Positions 37,027 to 54,939 of a stretch of 64,000 nt of DNA are shown here, one piece after another. This DNA is from Mesostigma viride (taxonomy: Eukaryota > Streptophyta > Mesostigmatophyceae > Mesostigmatales > Mesostigmataceae). Location: assembly GCA_009746045.1 (NCBI GenBank), contig RPFO01000643.1, positions 699,089-763,088 of the forward strand, written 5' to 3'. The notes below the pieces were generated by a model. The model did not search any database, was not told the origin of the DNA, and saw only the letters and a list, made by a program, of their open reading frames with translations. Numbering within the stretch: the stretch's first letter is position 1; each line of letters begins with the position of its first letter. The position numbers and the translations under genes were made by a program.

Positions 37027-39250
37027 GGCTAGCCAGGCTCGGCCCTGCTCCTCACCTTTAAGTACATGGCGGATAAGCTGTCGTTTCTTAAATTTGCCGC
37101 AAGAAGCTTTCGGGGACTTCCTCAGTACACGCTGGACGACGACTTGACCCTGGCACAGCAACAGCGCGGCGATGGGAGTTATTATGGCCGACCTACCTCC
37201 AACTCCGGCAGAGCGCAGGGGGGAAACCGGTATATACTGGAGGGGGGACGTCATCCACGTCGACCACAAGCCCTGGCAGGCGCCCTCTGCCACTGACCCC
37301 AGCAACCCCAGTCTAGGGAATATATAGCAGTAGTGTAGATTAGTCAGGCTTAGCTTAGCACGTGGCTCAAGCCTCTGCGCATGTGCGCCTATAATGGGAC
37401 TCCCCATGGATGATGCATTAAGAATTTAGCCCAGCCTTGCCTATACAGAGAGCTCCTCTCTGCTGAGAAGCCATGCATGCCCTAGCAATTGTTTAGCCAT
37501 GATGATCTTCCCACCTCTGTCGGCACCCCTAGGTGCCTGAATACAGTGGTGTGCAGGTGCCCTTTGTGCACCCAGAGCCGCAGTAGTAGTTAACATCCCT
37601 ACCCTTGCAGGAAGTCGCCTAGAATGTAGTCTCAGGGATATAATTAGGAACATAACTCGGTTGGAAGTATATGTAGCACATATCCCATCGAGAAGGGGCA
37701 TATGACTTTTAATACATTCTCAGCTACTTCCTGCAAGGGTGGGAATACATGTAAACGACACTTGCTCTAGGTTCACCAAGGGCACCTGCACCACCAGAGT
37801 CTCAGAGCTCAACCCAACTAAGGGGAGCCTGTCATGGGGGGGGAAGATCACCATGGCTATACAAGTTGTCTCTTTGATACAAGAGCTAGGGCATGGCTTC
37901 TCATCAGAGAGTGACTCTCTGTATATGCAGGGCTGAGCTAATTCTTAATGCACCATCCATTGGGGTCCCATTATAGGCGGGGCGTGGCTAAATATTCTTA
38001 AACGCATCATCCATGGCCATTATGGGCGCACATGCGCTGGGGCCGCGTGGTAGGCTAAGCCTGACAAATCTATACACCGCTACTGCTATCAAAGAGACAA
38101 CTGCTATCAAAGAGACCGCTACTGCTATATTCCCTAGACTGGGGTGGCAGGGGGGGCCTGCCAGGGCTTGTGGGCGACGTGGATGACGTCCCCCCGCCAG
38201 TACACCGGTTTCCTCCCTGCGCTTTGCCGGAGCTGGATGAGGTTGGCCATATAGCTCGCGATCAGAATATAGCTCGCGTCGCCCGTTGTTGCTGGGCCAG
38301 CGTCAGGTCTTCGTCCAGCGTGAAGTGAGTCCTCGAGAGCTTCTTGCGGTTTTTATAAGAAACAACAGCTTGTCCGCCATGTACTTAAAGGTGAGGAGCA
38401 GGGGAGCCGGGCCAGCCTTACCCCGCGCGCGGGGAAGGCGGGCAGCTGACATCCGCAGCTCACAAGTGATGTGCATGGGGGCAAGAATTAATTAATTAAT
38501 TAATTAGGAACATAACTCCGTTGGGAGTATATGTAGCACATAGCCCAGAGAAGGGGCATATGGCCTATCATACATTCTAAGCTACTTCCTGCAAGGGTGG
38601 GAATGTAAACGACCCTTGCTCTAGGTGCACCAGGGCACTCGCAGCCCCATGATCTTCAAGCTATCAGCCCAGCGAAGGGGGAGCCTGTCATGGGGGCAAG
38701 AATGGGGGCAAGAATGTCACGCTTAAATGCCGTGAGAAGACTCGTCGAGGTCTCATCTGCCAGCTGGTCGAAGTGCTTGACGATGACATTGTGGCTACGC
38801 TGGGTGTGGTCGGCCTCCTCGCGGAGGTTGAGGGCTTGTTGCTTGAGCTGTGCCGCGATGGTGGAGGTGGTGGTGGTGGAGTGGTGCTGTCCGCCCAGGT
38901 GTGGGTGGGAGGAGCATCGCTGGCCGGGCCAGCAGATGCCGGCTGGGCAGCGATGTCCTTCACCGCCTGGGCGGTGATGCCGGCCCTGTTTTGCAAGCAT
39001 TCGATGGCGATGGCGTGGTCGTGGAGGCGCTGGTCGCTGTCGTGGAGCTGGGTTTTGATATCGGCGGTGGAGGTGGAGGCGGCAGTGGAGGTGGAGGCGA
39101 GGAGGGTGGAGATGGAGGTGACGGTGGTGGAAATGTGAGGGAGCTCAGCAGCCAACGTGCCTCCCATTGCTGCCACATCTGCGGCAAGGGGGGTCACGTG
39201 CTGCTGGATGGCCTCCGGAAGGATGGAGCGGAGTGTAGATGCGGAGATGG
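36440..39250. repeat. Large imperfect inverted repeat centred near 37690
   Basis: Left-arm landmarks recur inverted to the right. CCCTTGCAGGAAGTCGCC (37600) faces CTTCCTGCAAGGGTGGG (37727); CCTATAATGGGACTCCCC (37389) faces CCATTATAGG (37969); CCAGTCTAGGGAATATA (37308) faces TATTCCCTAGACTGG (38128); AAGTACATGGCGGATAAGC (37062) faces GCTTGTCCGCCATGTACTT (38369). The right arm carries an extra ~215 bp (38486-38700) ending in (AATT)n. It contains both retroelement-like coding copies. Confidence 0.75.
38486..38506. repeat. (AATT)n tract 1
   Basis: Followed by AGGAACATAACTCCGTTGG, a phrase also adjoining the tract at 40354 in inverted orientation. Such tails suit the 3' end of a non-LTR retroelement. 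Confidence 0.8.
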
Positions 39251-39590
39251 ATGGAGCCCAGATCTCGCCGTCAGACTTCGTCAGGAGGGAGCAGAGAATC
39301 AGGTGCTGAAGGTCGGGCCGGTTGTAGTGGAGGCCCGCCAGCAGCAGATCTCGTTTTTGAAGCCTGCGGCCATATGGCTCGAGAAGACGGTTGATGCTGT
39401 GAAGGTGGAGGCACAGCTCAAGGAGCGAGATGTAATCCCCGTAGAAAATGCACTCCAGAGCAGTGCACGGGGCAATATTGTACCAGTCGTAATCGTCGAC
39501 ATCGAAGATTTTGCCGGCTTGACATGCGGTTCGCGGACCGCCGATGGGCGACTGCGTTTGGTTTCGGGCGATGCCGATGGCGAGGCCGCG
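38688..39590 (-). pseudogene. Retroelement-like coding fragment, copy 2 (inverted)
   Basis: The minus strand encodes the same block as 36440-36960: LAADVAAMGGTLAAELPHI, then AIECLQNRAGITAQAVKDI and TMSSSSTSTSWQMRPRR. Relative to copy 1 it has an inserted STADIK-type repeat, a proline run and frame breaks, so it is decayed. Confidence 0.4.
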
Positions 39591-39710
39591 TGAGCAGCCG
39601 AGTGAACCACTAATTAACGCTTGGGTCTCAGGGATATGTGCTACATGTACTCCCGGCCGGCAACGGAGATATGTTCCACGCGGACAAGATAACGGCAGGC
39701 TCGAGCTACC

Positions 39711-39754
39711 ATTAATTAATTAATTAATTAATTAATTAATTAATTAATTAATTA
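39711..39754. repeat. (AATT)n tract 2
   Basis: Eleven AATT-type units. The upstream phrase TGCTACATGTACTCCC at about 39640 is also found near the other tracts. Confidence 0.8.
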
Positions 39755-40104
39755 GACTCGTGCTCCCATTGGGGAGTCACGGAGCATTAACCCCGATGGA
39801 TGGATGGATGGATGGGTGCAAACAGTCCTACCGGTCTAATCTAGCTACCATGGTCCGGATTCTCCCGATTTCTGGCCTGCGCTGGTTGTCTCCTTGATAT
39901 CAAAGAGACAACTTATCCTTGATATCAACTTATCCTTGATATGTTCCAATTTAATTTAATTTTTTTTTATGTAGAGTAGTAATAATAACAAAAACAAAAA
40001 TGGAATAAAGTAAGAGGTCATTGCTGGGATATGGTGAGGCACAGGCGATGTTGTAGTACGGGATCATGAGTTCGATGTTTCAGCGCCCAAGGTGCCCGGC
40101 CGGG

Positions 40105-40372
40105 AGTCACTCTCTGCTGAGAAGCCATGCCATAGCTCTTGTATAGCCATGATGATCTTCCCCCTCACAGGCATGCTCCCCCCTTACCCGGGCATAGCGT
40201 GATAGACCATGAGGGTGCGGGTGCCCTGGTGCACCTAGAGCAAGTGTTGTTTACATTCCCACCCTTGCAGGAAGTAGCTTAGAATGTATTATAGGCTCAT
40301 ATGCCCCTTCTCAGGGCTATGTGCTACATATACTCCCAACGGAGTTATGTTCCTAATTAATTAATTAATTAA
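40105..40372. repeat. Partial copy of the 37.4-37.9 kb repeat, ending in (AATT)n
   Basis: GAGAAGCCATGCCATAGC, CCCACCCTTGCAGGAAG and ACGGAGTTATGTTCC recur from 37450-37640, ending in a TTAATT run at 40354-40372. It is a further copy of the same repeat family. Confidence 0.65.
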
Positions 40373-40449
40373 GGTGCCCGGCCGGGGGTCTCCTATCCAA
40401 CAGGGTCTAAAGTTCTCACAGGGTCTAAAGATTAGTTAGATCTCACTCA

Positions 40450-42811
40450 CTAGCTGCTGGATCGGACATGATGTGCCGGCCATAGACAATCAGACATGCA
40501 TTCACCAATCCTGCATCCGCAGCACAGAAATAATAATTCCCGTTGGGGGACACGAGCAAGTGGCCCGTTGGGGGCCACATGCTATAATTTGCCATTGTAT
40601 GCGGTTGGTGGCGGTACATTCTGATCAGACACTCCGCAAAGGTGAAAACCTTTGCGTTCAGTGCCAGGCCGCGGAAAACGCGGAAAACGCGATCTGCAAA
40701 TGAATCCGACCGGAATCGAACTGCGGTACATGTTTAAAGGATGAAAAATTTGTTACAAACAACATCAATTGAAAAATCATAATACAAAGAATGCATGCTG
40801 GTGTACCCGCTACGCCTCCACGGCTACATACAGGGCGGTGCAAGCTTCGAAGCTACCTAAGCACAACCGCCTGCCTTTTCAGTGCGGCTGAAGAGGGCGA
40901 CATGTTGTGCGACACCTAAGGCTGTACAGTAGCTATTATTGTCACATGCTTGCATCAGTTTTGAGTCTCATGGTCAAGCTTACTACAGTCTACCACTGCT
41001 CGCATGCATTTTACACGCAGCAGCCCACACACTAGTCAAATATATCCCACCATCAGTAGGAGCACAGTCTCACAAGTCTTTGCATGATCTCTCAAACTAT
41101 GGCAAATGTCCCACGCCACCCGGGAAGTTGAACAAGAAGGTACTATACGGCGCAGATACTGCAATGCCCCATACACCAAGCAGCCAGCCTTTGAATAGGG
41201 CGGAGCTTGCCAACATCTTAGTTGAACCTAGTGCCAGGTGTTCTCCTTACTTGGCCGATTCAAGGCAAGGACCCGCACGGACCTCACGGGATGCGGCATC
41301 ATTGCATGTGACTTCATCACTGCGCCATCGTTGCATGATGCTACACATAATGGCTCCTTGCTAAAGCATGGAGGGACAAGAAAAATCACCAAACTCGGCG
41401 TTCGTCCCCACGGGCCCCTTCTGCCATCCCCGAACCCAGCTGCCTCATCACCAAACCTGCCACCCCCCTGGCAGTGAGAACAGGGCTGACCATACAACTG
41501 TGCATGGTCAAAATGCAGCAACCTTCCTGGGCAAGTAGGCACCACCTGCCCAATGGAGCCATCCCTTCCCCAACCCCCGTCATGGTGATGCCCCTTTGGC
41601 ACCCGCCAACTTCTATACACAGGGTGCAGACGCCACCTGCAGGGGTTGGGGGGTTGGGGAAGAGATGGCCAGCTCATCTTCAACAGGGCGTAGCTGTCTG
41701 CACACGCGGGAAAAGATTCCGTTCGTGCCGCCAGTTGCACACCAGTAAGACCAGTCCACTTCAACGACTTCCAACCGGTAGACCCTGGCATTTGAATGCC
41801 CTCAAAACTTTTAGGCAGGAACCCGGCCTGTGGTGCATTCACCAGGGACGGCCCAGTTCCCCCGCCCCCCCCCCCCCCCCCCTCCCTTCAAGGCCATTGA
41901 CCCAGAGACTGGGGAATTGACCCCTTGAAGCAGAGAGCCTTCACACCCAGCCCTCCACCCATTGGCGGCGCATACCCACACTCCTGCCCTTACGCGTGAC
42001 CCGGGCCCTTGAAGTGGCAACATGATCTCCCTTTGGCAGGCCATTGTGTGATCCCCCCCGCACCCGCTGCTCCCACGCGGGGACGCTGGGGCTGTAGCCC
42101 CCCCAGCGCCCGGCGGTCTCCCTTGGGACCCTGGGGCCGGGGAGCGACAAGGGCTGCCTCCCCACCGTCACCCAACTCTCGCCGGCCCGAAGGCACGGGC
42201 ACAAAGATTGGGTGCACAGGAAAAAGGTCGGTGGCACCCCCCCACACCCTCTTATCTAACCCATGCCTGCGTCCAGTAGCAGACAGGGTGGCCCCCTTCA
42301 ACACCGTGGCTGTCTCCAGTAGAGCACCTGCCAGGGGGGAGGCCCAGTAGAACCTCCCCCAGATGGCATGTACGTCCTCTCGGTATCCCCTGGTATGTTG
42401 CCCCTCGTGGGCGCGACACGTGGCGCTCCGTGGGGGCTGAGTTGACCCACACGCACACGACACGCGACTCCACCGAGGGGGCACGTGGCGGGCACTCGGA
42501 GAGTACCCTCTCTCCAGCCTATTTCAAGGGTCGCAAATGCCCCCGTATCCATGAATAATTGCCGCCTGCAGGGAGGATACAATGCGACTACGTGCACTCG
42601 TACATACGCAGCTGACCCATGTATATGGGGCATCAGCTCATCGGCCCATTGCCGCTTGGCAATTGGCATTTACAGCAGGCCACCGTCCACCATCCATCCA
42701 TCAGCAGGCCAACACCATGCTGTATCCATCCCCCAGGCCCCGGGCTCTGCCTGCTTCCGTGGGGAGGATATCCCCCGTGTGCAACACGGACAGCACCTGA
42801 CTGGCGCCCGT
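40450..42811. other. No gene recognised
   Basis: GC-rich, with a C-run at about 41864-41882 and several frames of 100-200 codons (for example minus 41228-41842 and 41990-42484). These lack recognisable domains and overlap on both strands, so I treat them as chance frames. Confidence 0.45.
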
Positions 42812-45800
42812 TCAACAGCGGACAGCCTTTGGGCTTTTCACGCCACCAACGGGGGCGGCCGGTGCAGGGGCAGGGGCAGCCTCTGACGAGGAAGGGGATC
42901 CCGCCAGCGCGACTCGCCGCGGCGCGCGCTTGAGGCTGTCGATGGTGGATGACATGGCGAGGGACATTGCAGCGATGACACCGATCTGTTTCTGGTCCTG
43001 GGGGAGGGCGGAAAATGAGAGCAGAGCAGATGCGACGGTGGGTGGGTGGGTGGGAGAAGGGGAAAGGGGGGGGGGGAAGGGGCGGAGGAAAGCAGCATTT
43101 GGTGGAGGGTACGAAGGGGTTACTGTTTGGGCGAGATATTTACTGTTGCTTGTCACCACCAAGGAATAGCAGCAACCGTGACTATTAAGTACTACATTTA
43201 TATGCCAACCTTGTCTGTTTGTTTACTTGTCATTTTTCTTTATGCATTCTGCTATCTCTTCTCCGATGATGGGCGTCAAATTTTATGTTGCTTATTTACT
43301 TTGCTACTTTATTTTGCTTCCTCACCTGTTGCAACCGTGCCCAGGCGTCCTGCATCGCCATCCCCCCCTCCTGCCACAGCCCCGCGCGGCCTTCCTGCTT
43401 GCGTGAGGCCTCGTTGGCCTTGTACTGCGAGATGAGAGAGCGGCTCAGCTCGAAGAAGCAGAAGAAGACGGCCGAGTTGATGCCATTGCAGAGCGCGCGC
43501 GGCCCCACACCGCGCCAGAGCGCCTTGTTGCCGCCGTTCTGGGGGGTAAGAAACGAAAGAAGCATGCATGAGGCAAAAGATACAAGCATTAGGAAACAGG
43601 CAGGTTGTACGTGTGGGCGTCGACAGCATTGTTGCCGCCGCTCTGGGGGGTAAGAAAAGATGAACAAAAGATACTAGGAAAAAGTACGAAAAAAAGAAGT
43701 GTACACTAGGCAAAAGATACTAGGAAACAGTTAAGGTGTTTTTTAGGCGTCGAGAGCCTTGTTGCCACCGGGAGTAATAGAGAGTCAAGGGAGTACGAGA
43801 CAGGTAGCTGAAGAAAATGCAAAGAATACGACATGCCATCACTGAACGATCGAATGAGTAATATATGAAAAGTGAAGCATGACTAGCGACAACAAACAGG
43901 GTGAACCGTAGCTTGCACAATTTCGCAGGCATGCAACATACAGGCACGCAAACCGTGTCCTTGGGCTATTGCTGCTACCCGTACCCAACCTCCAACCCCA
44001 ACCCCTAAACAGTTGCTACCAAAATGCCCTTCGCCTCCTCACCTGCACGACTTTGTTAAACGCTGACCGCATGGAGGGGCGGCCTGCGGCGGTGCACATC
44101 ATGTGGGTCTTAACCACGTCCAGCGGTGTGGTGCTGGCGGCTGCCGCCGCCCCCGCCAGCCCTCCAAAGGCCAGGTCCTCCACCTGGTTGCTGCGCCGCT
44201 GGGTCACCTTGAAGTGGGCATTTTGGAGCATCTCGTAAACCGCAAACTTGACCGCCATGTCAGGGACATCCTGAGGGTGGGTGGGTGGGTGGATGTGGGG
44301 GGAGTTTCGGTGTTGGAAGGGTTGGGGGGGCCGGGGAGTTTGGGTTTAGGGGTGGCGGGTGGGGGGTCCCGGGGTGAGAGGGGGCAAGGGTTGTGTGCAA
44401 GGGGTGGGGGGCATGGAGGGGCACAGGCACCGAAAAGCAGGAGAAAAGGGTGGGGTGGGGTGGCAGGTATAGGCCAGAAAGGAGGAAGGAACGTCAGAAC
44501 GAGAGCTTCTGACAGTTTTGGAGCAATATCACAGAGCCAACCAATGCAGGCAACAAACTGGAAGAATCCGATCAATCTGATACCCATACCTCCCTATCAA
44601 GTATAGGTGTAGATTAATTAATCAGCCTTACTAGCTGGCAGATAAGCGGAAAGTTTTGCTGCCGCAGCAATTTAGCCGTATGCCACTCCTTTGCGAGGTG
44701 ATTCGTGCAACAAGGCCAGGCCATCAGCTTGAGCAAATTGACCTTTTCAGTAAAAAAACTAGGACATGCAACTCTGGAGCGACCTTTCCAGTTAAAGACA
44801 TTCAACACGTAAGTCTAGACCAAAAAACCCACCGGGCCCTCACGCTGGGTGGATGGAACTCCATCTAGTGCACCCCCCCTGCCTTTCTTAAGAAACAGGA
44901 AGAGAAAAGCGAAAAGCCCTCACCTCGAGCAGTGTAGGGATGTAACCCGTGTAGAGCCCCAACGGGCCGACTGCCTTGACAATCCTCCTTGCCGCCGTCC
45001 ACACGTTCGGGTACACGTTGGCCTGCACCGACCGGATGCATACCGCAGCAGGGATCTTGACAACCGAGCTGCCGATGGCCCCCGCGGCGCCCGATATGAA
45101 CGCGACCGCGCCCACGCTGAGCTTGGTGTGGGTCTCGAGCGCCTTAGCGACGACGCCATACGAGGCGAAGTAGAAGGCCATCGCGAGCGACGCCCCCGAG
45201 GCAGCGCCCCATACGCCGCGATAGAGGGAGGAGATGCGCACGGCCGCGCGGCGGGTGAAGCGCTGGAGGTCGCCCGGGCGGAACGGCCGGTCGGACGATC
45301 TCTGCAGGAGAGGGAACGGTCAGGTCAGAAAGGGACAGGCGCCGTTTGGTGGACGGGAAACGAATCAAGTGTCAGAAACACTAGACATGCCACGTTTGAT
45401 GAAGCTTGGCCCAGCTGCCTTGGAAAGGGGTGGGAAAGTATCCGTTCTGGGTATGCCAACAGCAAGAGGACTGACACCATCAATGGAACTTGAAGGAAAA
45501 AACAACACACAACCACACTAGGGTCAACGAATGCCACTTCTAGAAGCAAGCGACAACAAATGCCCTTTCGAGAAGCAAGCGACAACAAATGCCCTTTCGA
45601 GAAGCAAGCGTCGACGAATGCCCTTTCGAGAAGCAAGCGTCAACAAATGCCCTTTCGAGAAGCAAGCGTCGACGAATGCCCTTTCGAGAAGCAAGCGTCG
45701 ACGAATGCCCTTTCGAGAAGCAAGCGTCAACAAATGCCCTTTCTTGAGGATCACAGAGGAAAATGTTCTGCCCAAGCTGTTCATTTGCAAGCATGAGTGG

Positions 45801-47629
45801 GAATATTTAGAGGGGCTGGCTGGATAAAATATTTCCCTGGACTCATCATTCACATTGGTGAACAATGCCCGCACTCTCTCATGACCTCTCCGTGGTAGGG
45901 TCAATGCATCTTCCCTATGCACGACGTTACAACAAAAACATAACACGCAAACCATGCAAATTATTGCCCTTAGAGTCCGCAAATGGGAGCGTGTGCTGGT
46001 TGATAGAACCTATGGCATAGTTTCAGCAAATAGAAAGAAATAAGGGATTCCCCACCCGACCTCTGCCCAAACACCAACATCTACTGTCAACCCAAACTGC
46101 AAACAACATTATATACAGCAGAGTGGTATCAGCACATCGGCATTGTAACATAATCTACCTACTGTACTAGTTATGTACTGTACTGTACTGAACTGTACTG
46201 TACTGTACTGTACTGTACTTTACTTTACTTTACTGGACCGCGAGCATGTGGAAGTACTAGGAACGAATCACGCCATGTAGGTCTCTGAGGGAGCAGACTC
46301 CTATACTCAGAAATACTGGATACCAGGCACCCAAACATCTCTACCAATGCTTGATTTCGCTTGGGAAAGATTGGGAGAGGCATTCCCTGGCGCGCGCAGA
46401 ATCCTCGCGTACCTACCCTTGACCAAGCATGTGTGTGTGCAAGTACTCACCCTCGATCGAGAGGCCAGGTTGGCTGGCCGGGCGGACGTCTCTGGTACTT
46501 GCATGCGCACTTTTACCGTGTCTGCGCGCCGTCACGTAGCAAACACAGTCACAGGAACACAGGCACGATGGCAACACAAAATGATGCCCATGCAGCAAGA
46601 TGCAGATGCAGGGCGTTGAGCACAGAGCCAGCGCAAGGAAAACGATTCAGGGGCAGCAGCAGTGCGCAGTGCCCGTGTGCCAGTGGGCCTGCGCGTGAAT
46701 GTGTGAACCCAGGGTGGTCTGGCCAGGAGGGACCCAAAACCTGCCAGCAGCGACCGGAAAATCAGGGTAATGCATAGCGGTAGCCCTGGCCACAGTGTGA
46801 GCCCATGCACCCTTGTGGGTGGCCACAGAAGGGTGGCTTAAGTAGGCCTGGCAGACTCTAGTGCGCACACGTGGGGGCAGGAGCGGGATACGAGACGCCA
46901 CTGAACAAGACCAGCACTAGAGATCTAGTACAGGCCACAGGAGATCTCCAAGGCTAGCAGAGTCCGAGGAATGCAGGCGAACAAGAAAGCCAGGCTACCC
47001 TAGGCGGCAGCCAGGCAGCCGACTCTGCAGGCAGGTGCTACCGTCTGCCTGGGCGCGCGGCTAAACAGGTTGTCTGGCGGTAAAGGCATGCCGGCGCTCG
47101 GAGCGAGCTCTAAAAGCTTTCGGACGCGGCGGCAGGGTAAGCACTGGACTACCCACACACAACTAAGAAGACGAGAGGTCCCGCAAAGTGGGTAGGAGTC
47201 GACATGGGGATCAACCGGGGTGAAGAAAAGAATCGAGCTGACCCGTATCACCGTTCACAGCTGGGAATATCGCCCATTTGATAACGGTGAGCTATGGTGG
47301 GAACTAATTAGCTGCACTGGGTGCCGCCACCACTACATGTAAAAGCATGTACCTAGAGGGTGGATAGTGCTTTGTGAAGCAGCGCGCGCGGCCGCTCCCG
47401 CGAGCACATCATGCGATGGTGTCCGCGGGAGCCGCACAGGCGGAGCATCTGGGACTGCCGCCGCCGACGTCGTAGCCATCTCTGCGACGGCACTAGCCGA
47501 CAGCACACGAACATTCGCGCTCTGTTCTGCGCCATCGCTGTACAATACCCGCGGCTTCATTCCCTTGACAGATCCATTGCCATTCCCCTGCCCATTCCAC
47601 GACCCCTTCTCCTTCGGCCCCATCTGCAA
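42812..47629 (-). CDS. Mitochondrial carrier family protein (carrier 1), six exons
   Basis: Hand-built exons (minus): 47629/47560/47479-47353, 46521-46451, 45301-44924, 44270-44043, 43538-43326, 42997-42812. All joins keep frame with GT donors and AG acceptors. The product is ~400 residues from the innermost ATG. Three carrier repeats are visible. Repeat 1 has LAGAAARAASQSTIHP followed by LDTVKVRMQ, the PxDxxK motif being split across exons 1 and 2. Repeat 2 has KIPAAVCIRSVQ (acidic residue replaced by Ala) and DVPDMAVKFAVYEML. Repeat 3 has TPLDVVKTHMM and LWRGVGPRALCNGINS. A ~60-residue Ala/Pro-rich C-terminal extension follows. Carriers exchange metabolites across the mitochondrial or plastid inner membrane; the substrate is unknown. 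The start is uncertain among three in-frame ATGs. It lies head-to-head with DNAAF6 across ~0.9 kb. Confidence 0.8.
45543..45745. repeat. 29-bp minisatellite, 7 copies, in intron 2 of carrier 1
   Basis: Units start GAAGCAAGCG at 45543, 45572, 45601, 45630, 45659, 45688 and 45717 and contain AATGCCCTTTCGA. Copies alternate between ACAACA, TCGACG and TCAACA variants. Confidence 0.95.
46171..46235. repeat. (GTACT)n microsatellite in intron 2 of carrier 1
   Basis: About ten GTACT/ACTGT units degrading into ACTTT at the end. Confidence 0.85.
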
Positions 47630-48557
47630 GACGGCCGGTCGTAGAGCACCCCGTAAAGCGAACTACGCCGAGAGAGACAAGCCTTTGCAGCTGCACACCT
47701 CGCCAGGCAATGCACCGAGGCTGCTGATCCTAGAAACGCGGCAAGAAATGCGCAGCAGTTAAACTATTAGTGGCAATGGCGGGCTCCCACGGGTCGTGAG
47801 CACACGCGTTGGCTGGACTCAAAATAAGCCGAAGCGCGCGGAATGGCCAGCCAGCCGGGAAACAGCTGGCCACAACGAGAGTGGTTGGCACGGGGCTTCT
47901 CTGCTCGCAAGTTGAAATTGGCCTTGGCTTCGGCGCGCCGGTTAGCTGAGGTGGCCGTGACGGCGGTGGACGGCATAGGAGATGCTACTGTCGTGGCAAG
48001 CCGCGCGTTGCCGAGCTGGAGCACGGCACTGCCGTGCAGGGTGTGGTCGTGTCTCTTTTCACCGATGCGCGGGCGGTAAAAGATACGGCGAGCGCCTGGG
48101 ATATTGGGCGCGGCGCTGATTTTGCCAAGAGCGGCTGGGATGTGCCAGATTTAGCCGAGTGAGATGACCGTGCCAGCCTGCCAAGGCTGCACAGTGTACA
48201 CGTGCGAAGGTCCAGCTCTGCACATTTACACCGAGACGTGTACACTCGCCGGCCTTGTGTGTCACGCACAAAAATACAACGCTGCAAATTATCGAACGAA
48301 AATAACCAAATTTACGTAATAACAGATCCGAAAGTGGCAGGCGCTAGGCGCACAGCCCTCGGCACAGATTGTCATAACAGCATGGATCTCTGCAAGTGAA
48401 AACTCAGGACACAAGACATGGCGGGCTATTTTAGTTCACGTTGCTAGGCCAGGGAGCGCGTGCTAGTGCACACTAGAATTTAGACGGACACGGCGGTTTA
48501 AGTAGCAGCCGGTGAAGTTTTCTGCGCGGTGAAGTTTTGGAAATTCTCGGCAGCAAC
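47630..48557. promoter_or_regulatory. Shared intergenic region between divergent carrier 1 and DNAAF6
   Basis: About 0.93 kb separates the two start codons, which point away from each other, so both promoters must lie here (or in upstream non-coding exons). No TATA box or known element stands out; frames inside are short. Confidence 0.45.
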
Positions 48558-53454
<4,897 letters not shown>

Positions 53455-54840
53455 CAGGTGACCCCTCCAGGTGATAGGGTGTCAAACGGCATGGCACCGA
53501 GTGATGCCGCACCACCAAGCGATACGAGACTGAGTCAAGTAATAGGTGATGCCTCCGAGAAAATGCAATTTCACATCAAGTGAATAGGCAAGCATTCAAC
53601 AACTGTGACTTCTCAAACTGATGCGAGATGAAGGCAGGGCGCTGGAGCTTATGGATGCGATCCTAAATCATGTTTCTGGGCTGTTATGAGACCGAGAGCC
53701 TGAATCAAGCTCCGATTCAAGCTTGGGTTTGGCTCAACAGAGGCTTGACGCAAGCTCGATGAAAGCTTGATTCACATAGTCCACCAAGAGAAATGTGGGG
53801 CATGGACCTGCTTGGTCTGGATGATGGGATCTAGACCCTTGCACAAGGGCACGCCCAGTGCACCTGGAGGATGGTGGGCTTGGTGGCTTGGTGCAATGGC
53901 AAGGTCCTTTGTGCAGGTCTTGCCCCGGTCTGCGTCAAGGCGGGAAGGCCTTGAGGAAACTCAGAACGCACACCTGCCCGCATCCTCTCACAACGGTTGA
54001 AGTTCATTGGATGGATGGTGGTGACCTCGCGGGTGCAATTTTAAGCTGACCCTGAGAGGGCCGTATGGTATGCTCAACATCATCTTTTCTATTTGGCTCG
54101 CTCACAAGCCACATGGCGCCAGGAGAGAAGGTTATCCACGAGGAAGGCTGACAGGGGCATTGGTTGCAGGGACTGCCGCGTTTCTCCATAAAGTCCCATT
54201 CGATATGGGAATGTGATTTTACCCCAAAGTCCACGCATATGTCCTGATTAAGGCCATGCAAGAGCATGCGCGTCGGCTGACATATCAGCGCCAAGGTTCA
54301 GGCACGTTGACAGGCAGGGAGGCCAAGGTGTTACTGGGGCTGGGTATGAACCATTGGCTGGCATGCTAGCAAGGCCACCTCGTGCTGGCGAGAAAGGGAC
54401 ATGTGGCTGACTAGCTTGGAAGTGCTACCCCAGCAGCACGCAATTGACTGCAAGATTGCAGGTAGAGGCAGGCCATCGTTTCTAAGCCAGCTCACTTAAT
54501 CCGAGCGGCATATTTATAATTAATGTAGACAATCAAACTTTGATTAATTCCAGTGATAAAAGCTTTTCTTGCTAGAGTCTCCGCTGCTGAAGGAGGGTGT
54601 CCGTCGGTACCGTGACAGCTTGCATCGATCACACGACCGCCTGCGCGTGACTATGCTAGGGTTTCAACGTACACTCGATCACCATGATTATGTCAGTCGG
54701 ATCAAAATTGGATCTTTTTTAGCAAACTAAATTGGCTCTTTTTTAGCAAATTAAATTGGCTATTTTTTAGCAAATTAAATTGGCTCTTTCTTAGCAAGTT
54801 AGCGGACTCAGGGCGGGGGCCGATATTAATTAAGAGGTAC
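53455..54840. other. Intergenic; 24-bp tandem repeat at 54711-54805
   Basis: No gene recognised. Four 24-bp units of TTTTTAGCAAATTAAATTGG type are spaced at 54721, 54745, 54769 and 54793. Confidence 0.7.
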
Positions 54841-54939
54841 CTTGAAATTAAATAAGAGGCATGCCTCTATCGATATATATATGTCAATTGGAGGCGAGTT
54901 TCTATTGGTGTTAATTTGTGCCTGCACTTGTCTCTCGCC

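Noticed and set aside
41228-42484. Two minus-strand frames of 204 and 164 codons
   Set aside because: No recognisable domain, overlapping alternatives on both strands, and GC-rich sequence that gives long chance frames.
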